Shown here: piece by piece, positions 54,055 to 62,783 of the stretch
Position numbering within the stretch: the stretch's first letter is position 1
Layout of the letters: each line of letters starts with the position of its first letter
Source: Salipaludibacillus aurantiacus
Lineage (GTDB): Bacteria; Bacillota; Bacilli; Bacillales; Salisediminibacteriaceae
Length of the DNA: 64,000 nt
Assembly (NCBI RefSeq): GCF_900111295.1
Contig: NZ_FOGT01000020.1
Span: forward strand, 1-64,000
Direction: 5' to 3'
The notes under the pieces: generated by a model
Told to the model about the DNA's origin: nothing
What the model saw: only the letters and a program-made list of their open reading frames with translations
Database searches by the model: none
Translations under genes and position numbers: made by a program

Positions 54055-54083
54055 CGGCAAGGGAGATCTCCCTTGCCGTTTTG
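54055..54083 (+). terminator. terminator of the lysine riboswitch
   Basis: CGGCAAGGGAGA (54055-54066) pairs with TCTCCCTTGCCG (54067-54078), followed by TTTT. Confidence 0.9.
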
Positions 54084-54090
54084 TTATGCC

Positions 54091-54121
54091 AATTTATGGG
54101 GGGACAGCCCCCCCATAAATT
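54091..54121. repeat. REP-like palindrome
   Basis: Perfect 13-bp arms AATTTATGGGGGG (54091-54103) and CCCCCCATAAATT (54109-54121), loop ACAGC. It lies in the transcribed leader between the riboswitch terminator and the SD (54138-54143). Confidence 0.85.
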
Positions 54122-54150
54122 GGGAAATATTTTATTTAGGAGGAACGAAA

Positions 54151-55716
54151 ATGGAACATGGCATATTATCGCTGCTGCCGCCGGTTCTGGCGCTGCTTAT
54201 GGTTATTATTACTAAACGCGTTCTGTTCTCCCTGGGAATAGGGATTATTGTAGGGGCTCTTATGGTTAACCAGACGGAAGAAATGTTTGTAAACGAAGCC
54301 ATAGGACAGATCTTTACCATCGTATCAGGGATATTTATCGCTGATGGGGGAATTAACACGTGGGAATTTTATATTATATTATTTTTACTTATTTTAGGAG
54401 TGATTGCCTCCCTTATTACTGTCACCGGAGGAAGCAGAGCATTCGGTGAATGGGCCTTGACTAAGGTGAAAACGAGAACAGGCGCCCAATTTGTTTCAGG
54501 ATTTTTAGGACTTATTATATTTATAGACGACTATTTTAACAGTCTTACTGTAGGGAACGTCAGCCGTCCATTTACTGACCGCCACAGAGTTTCAAGAGCT
54601 AAACTGGCGTACGTGGTGGATTCAACAGCGGCACCTATTTGTGTGGTTTCTCCAATTTCAAGCTGGGGCGCATACATTATTACGATTATCGGCGGGATAC
54701 TGGCTACTCACGGAGTCACTCAATATGAAGCCCTCCAGGCTTTTCTTCTGATAGCACCAATGAACTTCTATGCTGTCTTTGCCGTTCTTTTAGTGTTTGC
54801 TGTGGCTTATTTCAAACTAGATTTTGGCCCAATGCGGATTCATGAGAATCGTGCAATAGAAACAGGGGAACTGACTGATACAGATAAAGGTCCGGCGCCG
54901 GGAGAAAGTGAAGACGCAAAACCGGTGGGAGAAGGACATGCAGGTGACCTGATTTGGCCGATTGCAACATTAATTGCCGGTACGGTATTGTTTATGGTGA
55001 TTACTGGTGTTCAGGCTACTGAAGGCCAGGCAAGTTTATTAGCCACATTTGAGAATACCGATGTAGCGGCTTCCCTTTTATATGGGGGGTTAATCAGTTT
55101 AGCAGTTACGATCGTTATTTCATTGCTACGCAGCATTCCTGTAAAAAACTTGAGCACAGGGTTGTGGGCAGGCATTAAATCCATGCTTCCTGCAATATAT
55201 ATTTTAATTTTTGCCTGGACCATAATAGAAATAATTGGGGAACTTGGCACAGGCGAGTATTTAGCAAGTATTGTAGACCAGCATATCCCACTCGCTTATC
55301 TGCCTGCATTATTGTTTATTATTGCAGGGTTCATGGCCTTTAGTACGGGGACTTCCTGGGGCACGTTTGCGGTTATGCTTCCAATTGCAGGTGAAATTGC
55401 AGCTCTGACAGATATTTCTCTTATGCTGCCGGTATTAGCCGCGGTACTTGCCGGGGCCATATTCGGGGATCACTGTTCGCCAATCTCAGATACTACAATT
55501 TTATCTTCCACAGGGGCAGGCAGCCATCATATCGATCACGTGATTACACAACTTCCTTATGCGTTAATTGTTGGTTTAATAACTATTCTGTCTTTCCTTG
55601 CATTAGGATTTACAGGAAGTGTATGGGCCGGTTTGCTGGCAGGCTTTGCCGCTTTTGCTATATCAGTGTTTATATTAAAATTTGCAGTATCAAAGTTATA
55701 CAGAGCTGCTCAATAA
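54151..55716 (+). CDS. NhaC-family antiporter, probable lysine transporter
   Basis: 521 aa, about 12-13 membrane spans, NhaC Na+/H+ antiporter family. ATG 54151 with AGGAGG upstream; the longer frame begins in the riboswitch leader. A lysine riboswitch precedes it, which comparative work on L-boxes has linked with NhaC-type predicted lysine transporters (LysW), so lysine uptake is the likely role rather than plain sodium exchange. Closed by a terminator. Confidence 0.85.
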   Translation: MEHGILSLLPPVLALLMVIITKRVLFSLGIGIIVGALMVNQTEEMFVNEAIGQIFTIVSGIFIADGGINTWEFYIILFLLILGVIASLITVTGGSRAFGEWALTKVKTRTGAQFVSGFLGLIIFIDDYFNSLTVGNVSRPFTDRHRVSRAKLAYVVDSTAAPICVVSPISSWGAYIITIIGGILATHGVTQYEALQAFLLIAPMNFYAVFAVLLVFAVAYFKLDFGPMRIHENRAIETGELTDTDKGPAPGESEDAKPVGEGHAGDLIWPIATLIAGTVLFMVITGVQATEGQASLLATFENTDVAASLLYGGLISLAVTIVISLLRSIPVKNLSTGLWAGIKSMLPAIYILIFAWTIIEIIGELGTGEYLASIVDQHIPLAYLPALLFIIAGFMAFSTGTSWGTFAVMLPIAGEIAALTDISLMLPVLAAVLAGAIFGDHCSPISDTTILSSTGAGSHHIDHVITQLPYALIVGLITILSFLALGFTGSVWAGLLAGFAAFAISVFILKFAVSKLYRAAQ

Positions 55717-55725
55717 TATAGATAA

Positions 55726-55756
55726 AAGTCGCATCTTCCAGATGCGGCTTTTTTTA
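55726..55756 (+). terminator. terminator of the NhaC-family gene
   Basis: GTCGCATCT (55728-55736) pairs with AGATGCGGC (55740-55748), then seven T. Confidence 0.88.
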
Positions 55757-55885
55757 TTACGTTCTGTATAAATTATAAGTAAAAAATGTTTTCAAAGAAA
55801 TTTACATTGACTTTTTGCAAAGTTTATTAATATAAATGACGCATTTAGCATATATTCAGATTTTTGTAGAATATTCCGAAAATAC

Positions 55886-55914
55886 TTTACATTCAATTGT
55901 CAGATAATTATAAT
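55886..55914 (+). promoter_or_regulatory. promoter of the NSS transporter gene
   Basis: TTTACA (55886-55891), 17-nt spacer, perfect TATAAT (55909-55914). The leader of about 120 nt contains a second, unused GGGAGGAGGA at 55961. The rest of the 325-bp gap (55717-56041) holds no other feature apart from the terminator at 55726. Confidence 0.8.
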
Positions 55915-56041
55915 AAGATAGTAAAGCTGGAATATAATTTAATAGAAGGTTGAAATAAGGGAGGAGGAATAGTTACTAATACCTATGTAAAAAGAGATTA
56001 AATTACATTACTAGAAACAGGGACGGAAGGGAGTTAAAACT

Positions 56042-57385
56042 ATGAGTAACGGAAGAGAAAGATGGGCTTCTAAGATGGGCTTTATTTTAGCCGCAGTGGG
56101 TTCCGCGGTAGGGTTAGGAAATATTTGGCGCTTTTCTTATGTGACAGGGGAAAGCGGCGGAGCAGCTTTCTTATTAATTTATGTTTTATGTATTTTTCTT
56201 GTAGGTCTTCCAGTATTAATTGCTGAATTTTCCATTGGACGACGGGGGCAGGCAGATGCCGTTGGCGCCTTTAATAATATTGCACCAGGAAAACCGTGGA
56301 TAATTGGAGGTATTTTGGGAGTTTTAACCTCTTTCCTGATTTTATCCTTTTATGGGGTTATCGCGGGATGGGTGGTGTATTTCCTATACAGTTACTTAAC
56401 AGGTGCTGCAGGAGCCGTCGAAGAAGGAGGCTATGCTGATTTCTTCGTAAACTTTATTGGTGGTTCCACAGGGCCGGTCTTCTGGCAGTTCTTATTTATG
56501 GCCATCGTCATTGGAATTGTCTTCTTTGGTGTTAAAAAAGGTATTGAACTGTCAAATCGTATTTTCATGCCATTATTAGCGATAATTTTAATTGTTCTAG
56601 CAGGTTACAGTTTAACACTTGATGGGGCAGGAGAAGGATTGAGTTTCCTTTTCACTCCTGACTGGAGTGCCTTCGGTGAGCCTTCAGTTTATGCTGCAGC
56701 CGTCGGTCAAGCCTTCTTTACGTTGTCATTAGGTATGGGGGCTATGATTACTTACAGCAGTTACTTGCCTAAAGACACAAAATTGCCTAGTGCTGCAGGC
56801 AATGTTGTTGTGCTTGATACGTTATTTGCGATTATCGCAGGTATTGTGATTTTCCCGGCAGTATTCACATTTGCTGTAGAGCCTGATGCTGGGCCAGCCT
56901 TAATTTTTATAGTGCTTCCGGAAGTTTTTAACCAGATGGGCACCGGTGGTACAGTCTTTGCTATTCTCTTCTTCTTCCTTGTAGCAATAGCAGCATTGTC
57001 ATCAGCTATTTCGCTGTTGGAAGTAAGCGTGTCGTATGTCATGCGCCAAATGAATATGAACCGTCGCAAAGCAACTTTGCTAGCAGGTATCGTTGTTACA
57101 CTATTTGGGATACCGTCTGCATTAAGCCAAGGTGGACCTTTAAGTGAATTTACATTATTCGGGCTGCCTTTCCTTGATTTAATAGACACGATCACTGACC
57201 AGTACACACTGCCTCTGGGAGGGATGGTTATCGCACTGTTTGTTGGATGGGGATGGAATAAAGTTGATGCATTAAAAGAGACTGGTTTAACCGATACTAC
57301 AATTGGAACAGTCTGGCTGTGGTTCATCCGTCTGATTGCACCTGCTGGTATTGCCTGGATTTTACTTTTAAACCTTTTCTCTTAA
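56042..57385 (+). CDS. sodium-dependent transporter, NSS/SNF family
   Basis: 447 aa, LeuT-fold Na+-coupled symporter with 11 or 12 spans. The Na-binding signature AAVGSAVGLGNIWRF lies in span 1; LPVLIAEFSIGRRGQ follows. Substrate is probably an amino acid; NSS members are not predictable in detail. GGAAGGGAG precedes ATG. Monocistronic; hairpin 57460-57484 may terminate it. Confidence 0.9.
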   Translation: MSNGRERWASKMGFILAAVGSAVGLGNIWRFSYVTGESGGAAFLLIYVLCIFLVGLPVLIAEFSIGRRGQADAVGAFNNIAPGKPWIIGGILGVLTSFLILSFYGVIAGWVVYFLYSYLTGAAGAVEEGGYADFFVNFIGGSTGPVFWQFLFMAIVIGIVFFGVKKGIELSNRIFMPLLAIILIVLAGYSLTLDGAGEGLSFLFTPDWSAFGEPSVYAAAVGQAFFTLSLGMGAMITYSSYLPKDTKLPSAAGNVVVLDTLFAIIAGIVIFPAVFTFAVEPDAGPALIFIVLPEVFNQMGTGGTVFAILFFFLVAIAALSSAISLLEVSVSYVMRQMNMNRRKATLLAGIVVTLFGIPSALSQGGPLSEFTLFGLPFLDLIDTITDQYTLPLGGMVIALFVGWGWNKVDALKETGLTDTTIGTVWLWFIRLIAPAGIAWILLLNLFS

Positions 57386-57457
57386 AAAGTAATAAAATTC
57401 AAATGACACAATAGTAACCATAGAAGAGGCTGGGACAAAAAAATAATAAGCATAAAG

Positions 57458-57628
57458 AGATCCGAACAAAATTTTTGTTCGGATTTCTTTTTGTCAAAAG
57501 CAGTATGTCAGTCCGCCAGGCGGGCGCTTGCCCAGGGGCTTGCCTTCAGCTAAATCCAACTCAGCCAAAAGCTTCGTTGAATTGGATCTTCAGACTGCGC
57601 TTAATCCCTCGGGCGTCGCCGCCTTTTG
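57458..57628. repeat. dispersed intergenic repeat, copy 2
   Basis: Related to 15986-16150. The left end is a perfect 12-bp hairpin ATCCGAACAAAA/TTTTGTTCGGAT (57460-57471 with 57473-57484). Then GTCCGCCAGGCGGGCGCTTG, CCAGGGGCTTG, CTTCAGCTAAA and GGGCGTC. Preceded by AGAGGCTGGGACAAAA, a phrase recurrent at the 3' ends of genes in other Firmicutes. It lies in the convergent NSS-lytH gap. Confidence 0.8.
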
Positions 57629-57697
57629 TTCTTCAATCACAGGAATTAAACACCCTCATGTTCCAGCACGTCTTTAAAACTTGGGGGTATCCAAATA

Positions 57698-58708
57698 TCA
57701 GCTGTTCTTCTTTGCTTTTCTTTCTGCCCGTTCCCACACTCTTAAAGAAGGATAAGGGTCAAACGACCATTCAGTAAACCCGTTATCTTTGTACATTCCG
57801 TAATGAAGGTGTGGAGGGAACTTCCCTTGAGTGCCTTCTTTACCGTAGCCTGAGCTGCCGACATAGCCTATGACGTCTCCAGGTTTTACCACGGTTCCTC
57901 TGTCGATCCCTTTTTCAAAACCGCTTAAGTGGGCAAAATAATGGTAGACATTATTTGTATCCCTTATTCCTACTCTCCATCCTCCGTATTTGTTCCATCC
58001 TTTTAGTTCGACAATACCGTAGGTGGTTGCCCGGACTGCAAGCCCGTGACCGGCAAAAATGTCTGTTCCTTCATGAATTCTACGGCCGCCCCATCCTCTT
58101 GCGTTCCCCCAAGTGCTTCTGTAGCTGTAATTAGCATGTAACGGCACTGGGAACGCTCTTTTACTTAAATCCAGTGAGCCGACGGTTTTATAGGTTTCAG
58201 CATGGCCGAGTATCAGCTCAACAGCTTTATCTCTCTGATAATAATCCCACAACCCTATACGTATATCTTCTTTGTTAAATCCGTACGAGGAAAGGTATGA
58301 AGCGAATGTCCATAAGATATCTTCGTCATTAGTAATGTCTGCTTTTCCGTCACCATCTCCGTCTTTTCCAAGCCCTTGAAAAAATTTAATTGATTCCGGA
58401 TCGTTGTCTTCCTGGTCAGGGTTCATATGCCCTGCCCATTTTTCAGCCGGAAAATAAATGCCGATCAGGCCTTCTTCTTCCGGTAAATCTTTTCTGGCTT
58501 GACGGAGACCGCGTTCATAGCTGTCCACCGCAGCAAAATAATACCAGGGAATAGATGTCTCAGCTTCGGTTTTTAAGTATAAAGCCATCCTCTCGTTATA
58601 TAACTGTTCAGAAGAGAGTTCATCAGATTTTGCACCCTCTGAAGGTATAGGAAAGACGAGTAAGATGGTTAATGTGATCAGTATACTGGCAGTTACTTTA
58701 TTCAGCAC
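57698..58708 (-). CDS. lytH: M23 peptidase LytH (sporulation L-Ala-D-Glu peptidase)
   Basis: 336 aa. Signal peptide/membrane anchor (about 1-25), a lysozyme-like middle region with GLGKDGDGDGKADITNDED, and a C-terminal M23 domain with zinc motif HEGTDIF and HLHYG. Homologous to B. subtilis LytH (YunA), which trims cortex peptidoglycan side chains. GTG start behind AAGGGAG. Divergent from lipA, as in B. subtilis. Confidence 0.88.
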   Translation of the reverse strand: MLNKVTASILITLTILLVFPIPSEGAKSDELSSEQLYNERMALYLKTEAETSIPWYYFAAVDSYERGLRQARKDLPEEEGLIGIYFPAEKWAGHMNPDQEDNDPESIKFFQGLGKDGDGDGKADITNDEDILWTFASYLSSYGFNKEDIRIGLWDYYQRDKAVELILGHAETYKTVGSLDLSKRAFPVPLHANYSYRSTWGNARGWGGRRIHEGTDIFAGHGLAVRATTYGIVELKGWNKYGGWRVGIRDTNNVYHYFAHLSGFEKGIDRGTVVKPGDVIGYVGSSGYGKEGTQGKFPPHLHYGMYKDNGFTEWSFDPYPSLRVWERAERKAKKNS

Positions 58709-58946
58709 AATTGTAAGCTCCCTTCAGATTTTCTGGCTGGAATGATATTATTAGTGTTGTTAGATCTTTTGACCAAACGTTTTGAAGTGATTCTTTTATA
58801 TGCTGTGATAAAACTTGTTTTTTCATACGTCCTCATTAAAAGCAAAGGTCTTTGAGATATCCTTTATATCATGTTAAAGTAAAAACTAGCGTGATAGTGG
58901 AATTTCGACACGTGTATCCAGGAACGAAAAGGGAGAGTGAAATTAT

Positions 58947-59825
58947 ATGGCGAAACAGGAAGAACATGTACGTAAACCTGAATGGTTGAAAATTAAATTG
59001 AATACGAATGATTCATATAAAGGCCTAAAAAAGCTGATGAGAGATAAAAAATTAAATACGGTCTGTGAAGAAGCGAAATGCCCAAATATCCATGAGTGCT
59101 GGGCTGAGCGCAAAACGGCCACTTTTATGATTCTGGGCGATATTTGTACAAGAGCCTGCCGGTTCTGTGCTGTAAAAACAGGCCTGCCGACTGAACTCGA
59201 TGAGCAGGAACCTGAACGGGTAGCTGATTCTGTGAAAATTATGGGCTTAAAACATGTTGTCATCACAGCAGTGGCAAGAGACGATTTAAAAGACGGCGGC
59301 TCAGGAGTTTTTGCTGAAACTGTAAGAGCTGTGAGAAGAAAAAGTCCTTTTACTACTATTGAAGTGTTGCCTTCAGATATGGGAGGAAGAGAAGAAAATA
59401 TTCGAACATTGCTCTCTGCTAATCCAAATATCTTTAATTATAATGTGGAAACAGTCAGAAGGTTAACACCAACTGTCCGGGCCAGAGCTACATATGAAAG
59501 GACAATGGAAGTTCTCCGGCGTTCTAAAGAAATGAAGCCGCGTATTCCTACAAAGTCCAGTCTGATGATTGGGTTAGGAGAAACAAAAGAAGAAATTATT
59601 GAAACGATGGATGATTTACGCGCAGTTGATGTAGACATTTTAACTATAGGCCAGTACCTGCAGCCGACGAAATCCCACTTGAAAATAGTCAAGTACTGGA
59701 CACCAGAAGAATTTGCGGAGTTAAAAGAAATCGCTATGTCCAAAGGCTTTAAACACTGTGAATCAGGCCCTATGGTACGTTCCTCTTACCATGCAGATGA
59801 ACAAGTAAACGCGGCTGAAAAATAA
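58947..59825 (+). CDS. lipA: lipoyl synthase
   Basis: Radical SAM enzyme inserting two sulfurs into octanoyl groups to make lipoyl cofactor (GcvH, oxo-acid dehydrogenases). 292 aa. Auxiliary cluster Cys in [12 protein letters not shown]; radical-SAM cluster in CTRACRFC; the C-terminal [13 protein letters not shown] contains the serine ligand of the auxiliary cluster. GGGAGA precedes ATG. Lies between lytH and yutC. Confidence 0.97.
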   Translation: MAKQEEHVRKPEWLKIKLNTNDSYKGLKKLMRDKKLNTVCEEAKCPNIHECWAERKTATFMILGDICTRACRFCAVKTGLPTELDEQEPERVADSVKIMGLKHVVITAVARDDLKDGGSGVFAETVRAVRRKSPFTTIEVLPSDMGGREENIRTLLSANPNIFNYNVETVRRLTPTVRARATYERTMEVLRRSKEMKPRIPTKSSLMIGLGETKEEIIETMDDLRAVDVDILTIGQYLQPTKSHLKIVKYWTPEEFAELKEIAMSKGFKHCESGPMVRSSYHADEQVNAAEK

Positions 59826-59852
59826 TTTAAAAGTGACTGCCGCTTACCCGGA

Positions 59853-59896
59853 AAGGGTCCCCATTACAAATAAGTTTGTATCGGGGACCTTTTTAT
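59853..59896 (+). terminator. bidirectional terminator lipA / YhcN-like gene
   Basis: GGTCCCC (59856-59862) pairs with GGGGACC (59883-59889), with an inner ACAAA/TTTGT helix, then TTTTTA; the reverse also ends in T-rich bases. Confidence 0.85.
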
Positions 59897-59902
59897 ACAG
59901 GT

Positions 59903-60505
59903 TTATTCCATCGTTTCTGCAGGTTTTGGGGAGTCAGTTTCGCCCTGTGGATATGTTTTCATCTGGTCAATAGTTTGCAGTAAAGCGTTCATTTCTGCAC
60001 GGTTTTCTGAATATTGGCCTCCAAAGCGTTCGATTTCATCCATCATGATTGGATCGTCGGCTACATACACTTCATAATAAGAAGGTACAACAGACATAGC
60101 TGTCTTTTTAACCTGATCGGCAACTGCTACACGGTCATTTGTAGCTGTTTCATAAGCAATCAGGATATACTGGTCGGTTACCAGTACTCCCGCATCGCGT
60201 ACCTCAGGAATGACTGCAGCCATTTCACTGATGCTTTTTGCCAATAAAGGTCTGTCATAAACGGCATAGCCCGGCATCTCAAGGTCCTGGGCTGCATTCT
60301 TTGTCTGACGGTTATAACCAAATTGTAAATATTGATCCTTATTCTCTATATTACTTTTATTAATTGCCTGGCTTGGCTCTTCCATTTTATATCCGCGCAT
60401 AAAATCAAAAGCCTGGCCTTCATTTCCGGCATTTCCGCACCCTGCAGCATTCAGGCTTAATAAGAGTGTTAATCCTGCCACAATAAATGTCGATTTTTTA
60501 ATCAT
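59903..60505 (-). CDS. yutC: YhcN/YlaJ-family sporulation lipoprotein (YutC)
   Basis: 200 aa from ATG 60505 (AGGAGG 7 nt upstream). Lipobox LNAAGC (Cys24). The YhcN/YlaJ domain (DAGVLVTDQYILIAYETA ... VVPSYYEVYVADDPIMMDEIERFG) is typical of spore-associated lipoproteins. Expected in the forespore/inner membrane. Convergent to lipA. Confidence 0.88.
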   Translation of the reverse strand: MIKKSTFIVAGLTLLLSLNAAGCGNAGNEGQAFDFMRGYKMEEPSQAINKSNIENKDQYLQFGYNRQTKNAAQDLEMPGYAVYDRPLLAKSISEMAAVIPEVRDAGVLVTDQYILIAYETATNDRVAVADQVKKTAMSVVPSYYEVYVADDPIMMDEIERFGGQYSENRAEMNALLQTIDQMKTYPQGETDSPKPAETME

Positions 60506-60647
60506 CAAAACACCTCCTGTTTTATAGGATGCTCAGGATTTTGATATTTTTTTAAGGTAAATTATGGACATTAAGTAAGGTAAAGATTGAATTTTTAAGT
60601 GAAGTGAGGCAATATAGAAAGAGATACTAAAGGCAGGTGTTTCAACA

Positions 60648-60941
60648 ATGATCAGTATTCAGGGAAATACATATGAACTGGTGGAAGAGGTTAGAAACGG
60701 GTGGTCTGAAGAAGCGTTTAAAGAAAGATACAGCGATGTATTAAATAAATATGACTATATTGTAGGGGACTGGGGTTATGAGCAGCTAAGGCTGAAAGGT
60801 TTTTTTGAAGATAAAACACGCAAAACCTCACCTGAAGCTAAAATCAGCTTTCTGCCCGAATATTTGTATGAGTACTGCAATTTTGGCTGCGCTTATTTTG
60901 TCGTTAAAAAAGTGAAAGAAAAAGCAACAAAGGAAAGCTGA
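60648..60941 (+). CDS. yutD: YutD-like protein
   Basis: 97 aa, DUF1027. KYDYIVGDWGYEQLRLKGFF and LPEYLYEYCNFGCAYFV are the family signatures; two Cys near the end may be structural. Function unknown. Located after yutC as in B. subtilis. AAAGGCAGG precedes ATG by the normal distance. Followed by a terminator and a REP-like palindrome. Confidence 0.88.
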   Translation: MISIQGNTYELVEEVRNGWSEEAFKERYSDVLNKYDYIVGDWGYEQLRLKGFFEDKTRKTSPEAKISFLPEYLYEYCNFGCAYFVVKKVKEKATKES

Positions 60942-60972
60942 ACAAGTCATTCAATGGATGACTTGTTTTTTC
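60942..60972 (+). terminator. yutD terminator
   Basis: CAAGTCAT (60943-60950) pairs with ATGACTTG (60958-60965), then TTTTTT. Confidence 0.88.
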
Positions 60973-60973
60973 A

Positions 60974-61010
60974 GGTAAAAAATGGGGGGACTGTCCCCCC
61001 ATTTTTTACC
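60974..61010. repeat. REP-like palindrome, the longest in the window
   Basis: Perfect 16-bp arms: 60974-60989 (GGTAAAAAATGGGGGG) and 60995-61010, loop ACTGT. Its right end contains the stop codon of the minus-strand small gene (61008-61006). Confidence 0.88.
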
Positions 61011-61257
61011 TTTCCTCCGGTTCATCGTGAGGGGGATGGGAACCGGGGTCTTTTCTTTGCATTCCTTCATGCAAGTGCCGGTTTTCATAAGTGAAAGCAC
61101 TGATTGCCCTTTGGCCCGGCTGCCAGGGAGTGCTTTTACCTAACGGAGGCTCAAAAGGTGCCCCGTAAGCCCCTTCAGGCGTTATTTCCGGAATGATTTC
61201 CTCTCTGTATTTTTCTACAGCTGTAAAATCTTCATATTGTTTCTTCTTATCAGCCAT
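61006..61257 (-). CDS. small conserved cytosolic protein
   Basis: 83 aa from ATG 61257 (AAGGAGGT 7 nt upstream). Hydrophilic, with PEITPEGAYGAPFEPPLGKS, WQPGQRAISAFTYENRHLHEG and an acidic/His tail; similar proteins in Bacillaceae are annotated only as cytosolic protein. The SD and start are within the 3' arm of a strong hairpin (61259-61303). Confidence 0.7.
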   Translation of the reverse strand: MADKKKQYEDFTAVEKYREEIIPEITPEGAYGAPFEPPLGKSTPWQPGQRAISAFTYENRHLHEGMQRKDPGSHPPHDEPEER

Positions 61258-61258
61258 A

Positions 61259-61303
61259 AAAAGCACCTCCTTATCACTTATTATGTGATAAAGAGGTGCT
61301 TTT
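61259..61303 (-). terminator. hairpin/terminator that contains the next gene's SD
   Basis: On the minus strand, 61303-61285 pairs with 61277-61259 over 19 bp, including one G-U pair, loop ATAATAA, then TTTTT. The 3' arm contains AAGGAGGTG, the SD of the gene starting at 61257. It could stop DUF3055 transcription, or hide the SD in readthrough RNA. Confidence 0.8.
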
Positions 61304-61336
61304 CCATGTAACCGGTTTGCTAATAAGTATTATGGG

Positions 61337-61603
61337 TTAAATAACTTCATATAAAAATTCACGAAGTTCCTGTGCGTCTTCCTCGTCCAGCTGAAAAGCA
61401 TGTTCTACGTATCCTTCTTCGTCAAGGTCATCGGTTCCGATAATTGCATAGCGGCTGGATTGCATATTTAACACAAGCTTTTTTCCGTAATAGCGGTTAG
61501 TTGTCGTAATAGCTAAATCAAAACGCTGCGATTCGCCCATAAAACTGACGAAACGAGTCTTTGTATCTTCTGATTCATCGTACAGAAAAAAACGTTCGGT
61601 CAT
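61337..61603 (-). CDS. DUF3055 protein
   Basis: 88 aa, acidic. MTERFFLYDESEDTKTRFVSFMGE at the start and EEDAQELREFLYEVI at the end; matches the DUF3055 family of Firmicutes, function unknown. AAGGGAGCG precedes the ATG. Lies between glpX (22 bp upstream gap) and the 83-aa gene, in one direction. Probably co-transcribed with glpX. Confidence 0.8.
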   Translation of the reverse strand: MTERFFLYDESEDTKTRFVSFMGESQRFDLAITTTNRYYGKKLVLNMQSSRYAIIGTDDLDEEGYVEHAFQLDEEDAQELREFLYEVI

Positions 61604-61625
61604 GCTTGATCGCTCCCTTATCTCA

Positions 61626-62603
61626 TTAAGTGTGTTCAGGCATGACTAAATGAGGTTTCTGGTTTAACTGGTGGTGTGCTTTAATATACCGTACGGTTCC
61701 TGTTTTAGCGCGCATAACAATCGTATCGGTTTCAACAAGATCGCCTCCAAGAAAGCGGACTCCTTCAAGAAGCTCGCCGGAAGAGACCCCTGTTGCGGCA
61801 AAAATAGCATCGTCGCTTTTCACCAGGTCATCAAGCGAGAGGAATCTTGTTGGATCCTCAAGCCCCATTTCTTTACAACGATTGTACTCGTCATCATTCA
61901 TTGGCACTAACCGTGCCTGCATATCCCCGCCCAGCGCTTTAATAGCTGCAGCTGAAATAACGCCTTCAGGTGCTCCGCCAGTGCCTACAAATAAGTCAAT
62001 ACCTGTCCGCGGCAATGCAGTCGCAATAGAGGCACCTACATCTCCGTCTCCAAACAGTTTAACACGGGCACCCTTCTTTTGAACACGTTCAACTAATTCT
62101 TCGTGGCGTTCCCGTTCCTGGATGATGACAGTCATATCACGGACACGTTTCTTATTCATTTTAGCAACAATATCAATCGTTTTTTCTATCGGATCATCCA
62201 GTCTGACTAACCCTGCAGACTCAGGTCCTACCACGAGCTTTTCCATATACATGTCAGGCGCATGCAGAAGCGTGCCTTTATCTGCCACTGCTATGACTGC
62301 CATAGCATTAGGATGGCCTTTTGCCACGATGTTTGTACCTTCTAAAGGGTCTACAGCTATATCAACTTCAGGGCCTTCTCCTGTGCCGAGTTTTTCTCCG
62401 ATATAAAGCATAGGGGCTTCATCAAGCTCCCCTTCACCAATCACTACCGTCCCCTGCATACTCACAGAATCAAACATTGTTCTCATTGCTGTTGTAGCAG
62501 CGTCGTCAGCTTCGTTTTTTAAACCTCTTCCCATCCACTGCGCAGAAGCTAAAGCCGCTGCTTCTGTCACTCTTACAATTTCCATCGCCAGTTCTCGATC
62601 CAC
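61626..62603 (-). CDS. glpX: class II fructose-1,6-bisphosphatase
   Basis: Gluconeogenic FBPase, 325 aa. Metal and phosphate-binding motifs GEGELDEAPMLYIGE, AVDPLEGTNIVAKG and GDGDVGASIATALP. GTG start behind GGAGGAG, 7 nt. GlpX type. Starts close to the divergent DUF86 gene. Confidence 0.95.
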   Translation of the reverse strand: MDRELAMEIVRVTEAAALASAQWMGRGLKNEADDAATTAMRTMFDSVSMQGTVVIGEGELDEAPMLYIGEKLGTGEGPEVDIAVDPLEGTNIVAKGHPNAMAVIAVADKGTLLHAPDMYMEKLVVGPESAGLVRLDDPIEKTIDIVAKMNKKRVRDMTVIIQERERHEELVERVQKKGARVKLFGDGDVGASIATALPRTGIDLFVGTGGAPEGVISAAAIKALGGDMQARLVPMNDDEYNRCKEMGLEDPTRFLSLDDLVKSDDAIFAATGVSSGELLEGVRFLGGDLVETDTIVMRAKTGTVRYIKAHHQLNQKPHLVMPEHT

Positions 62604-62783
62604 AATGATTCTCCTCCAATAGTTGTTTGTTTCGGGTTATAATAAGTATATCGTCGATAAATCCTTCATCATAATAACAAAAAAAGCATATAAAATAAAT
62701 CATATTTTTAAATTTGACACTCGTTTTTGAAAGTAAACCCTTTCAATGTGTCATACTTTTAATTTTTTAAAGGAGTTGAACGT

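Noticed and set aside
54073-54150. N-terminal extension of the NhaC-family protein
   Set aside because: The extra codons are riboswitch terminator and REP palindrome sequence; the SD supports ATG 54151.
56761-57327. 188-codon minus-strand frame inside the NSS transporter gene
   Set aside because: Antisense shadow; composition mirrors the hydrophobic gene on the other strand.
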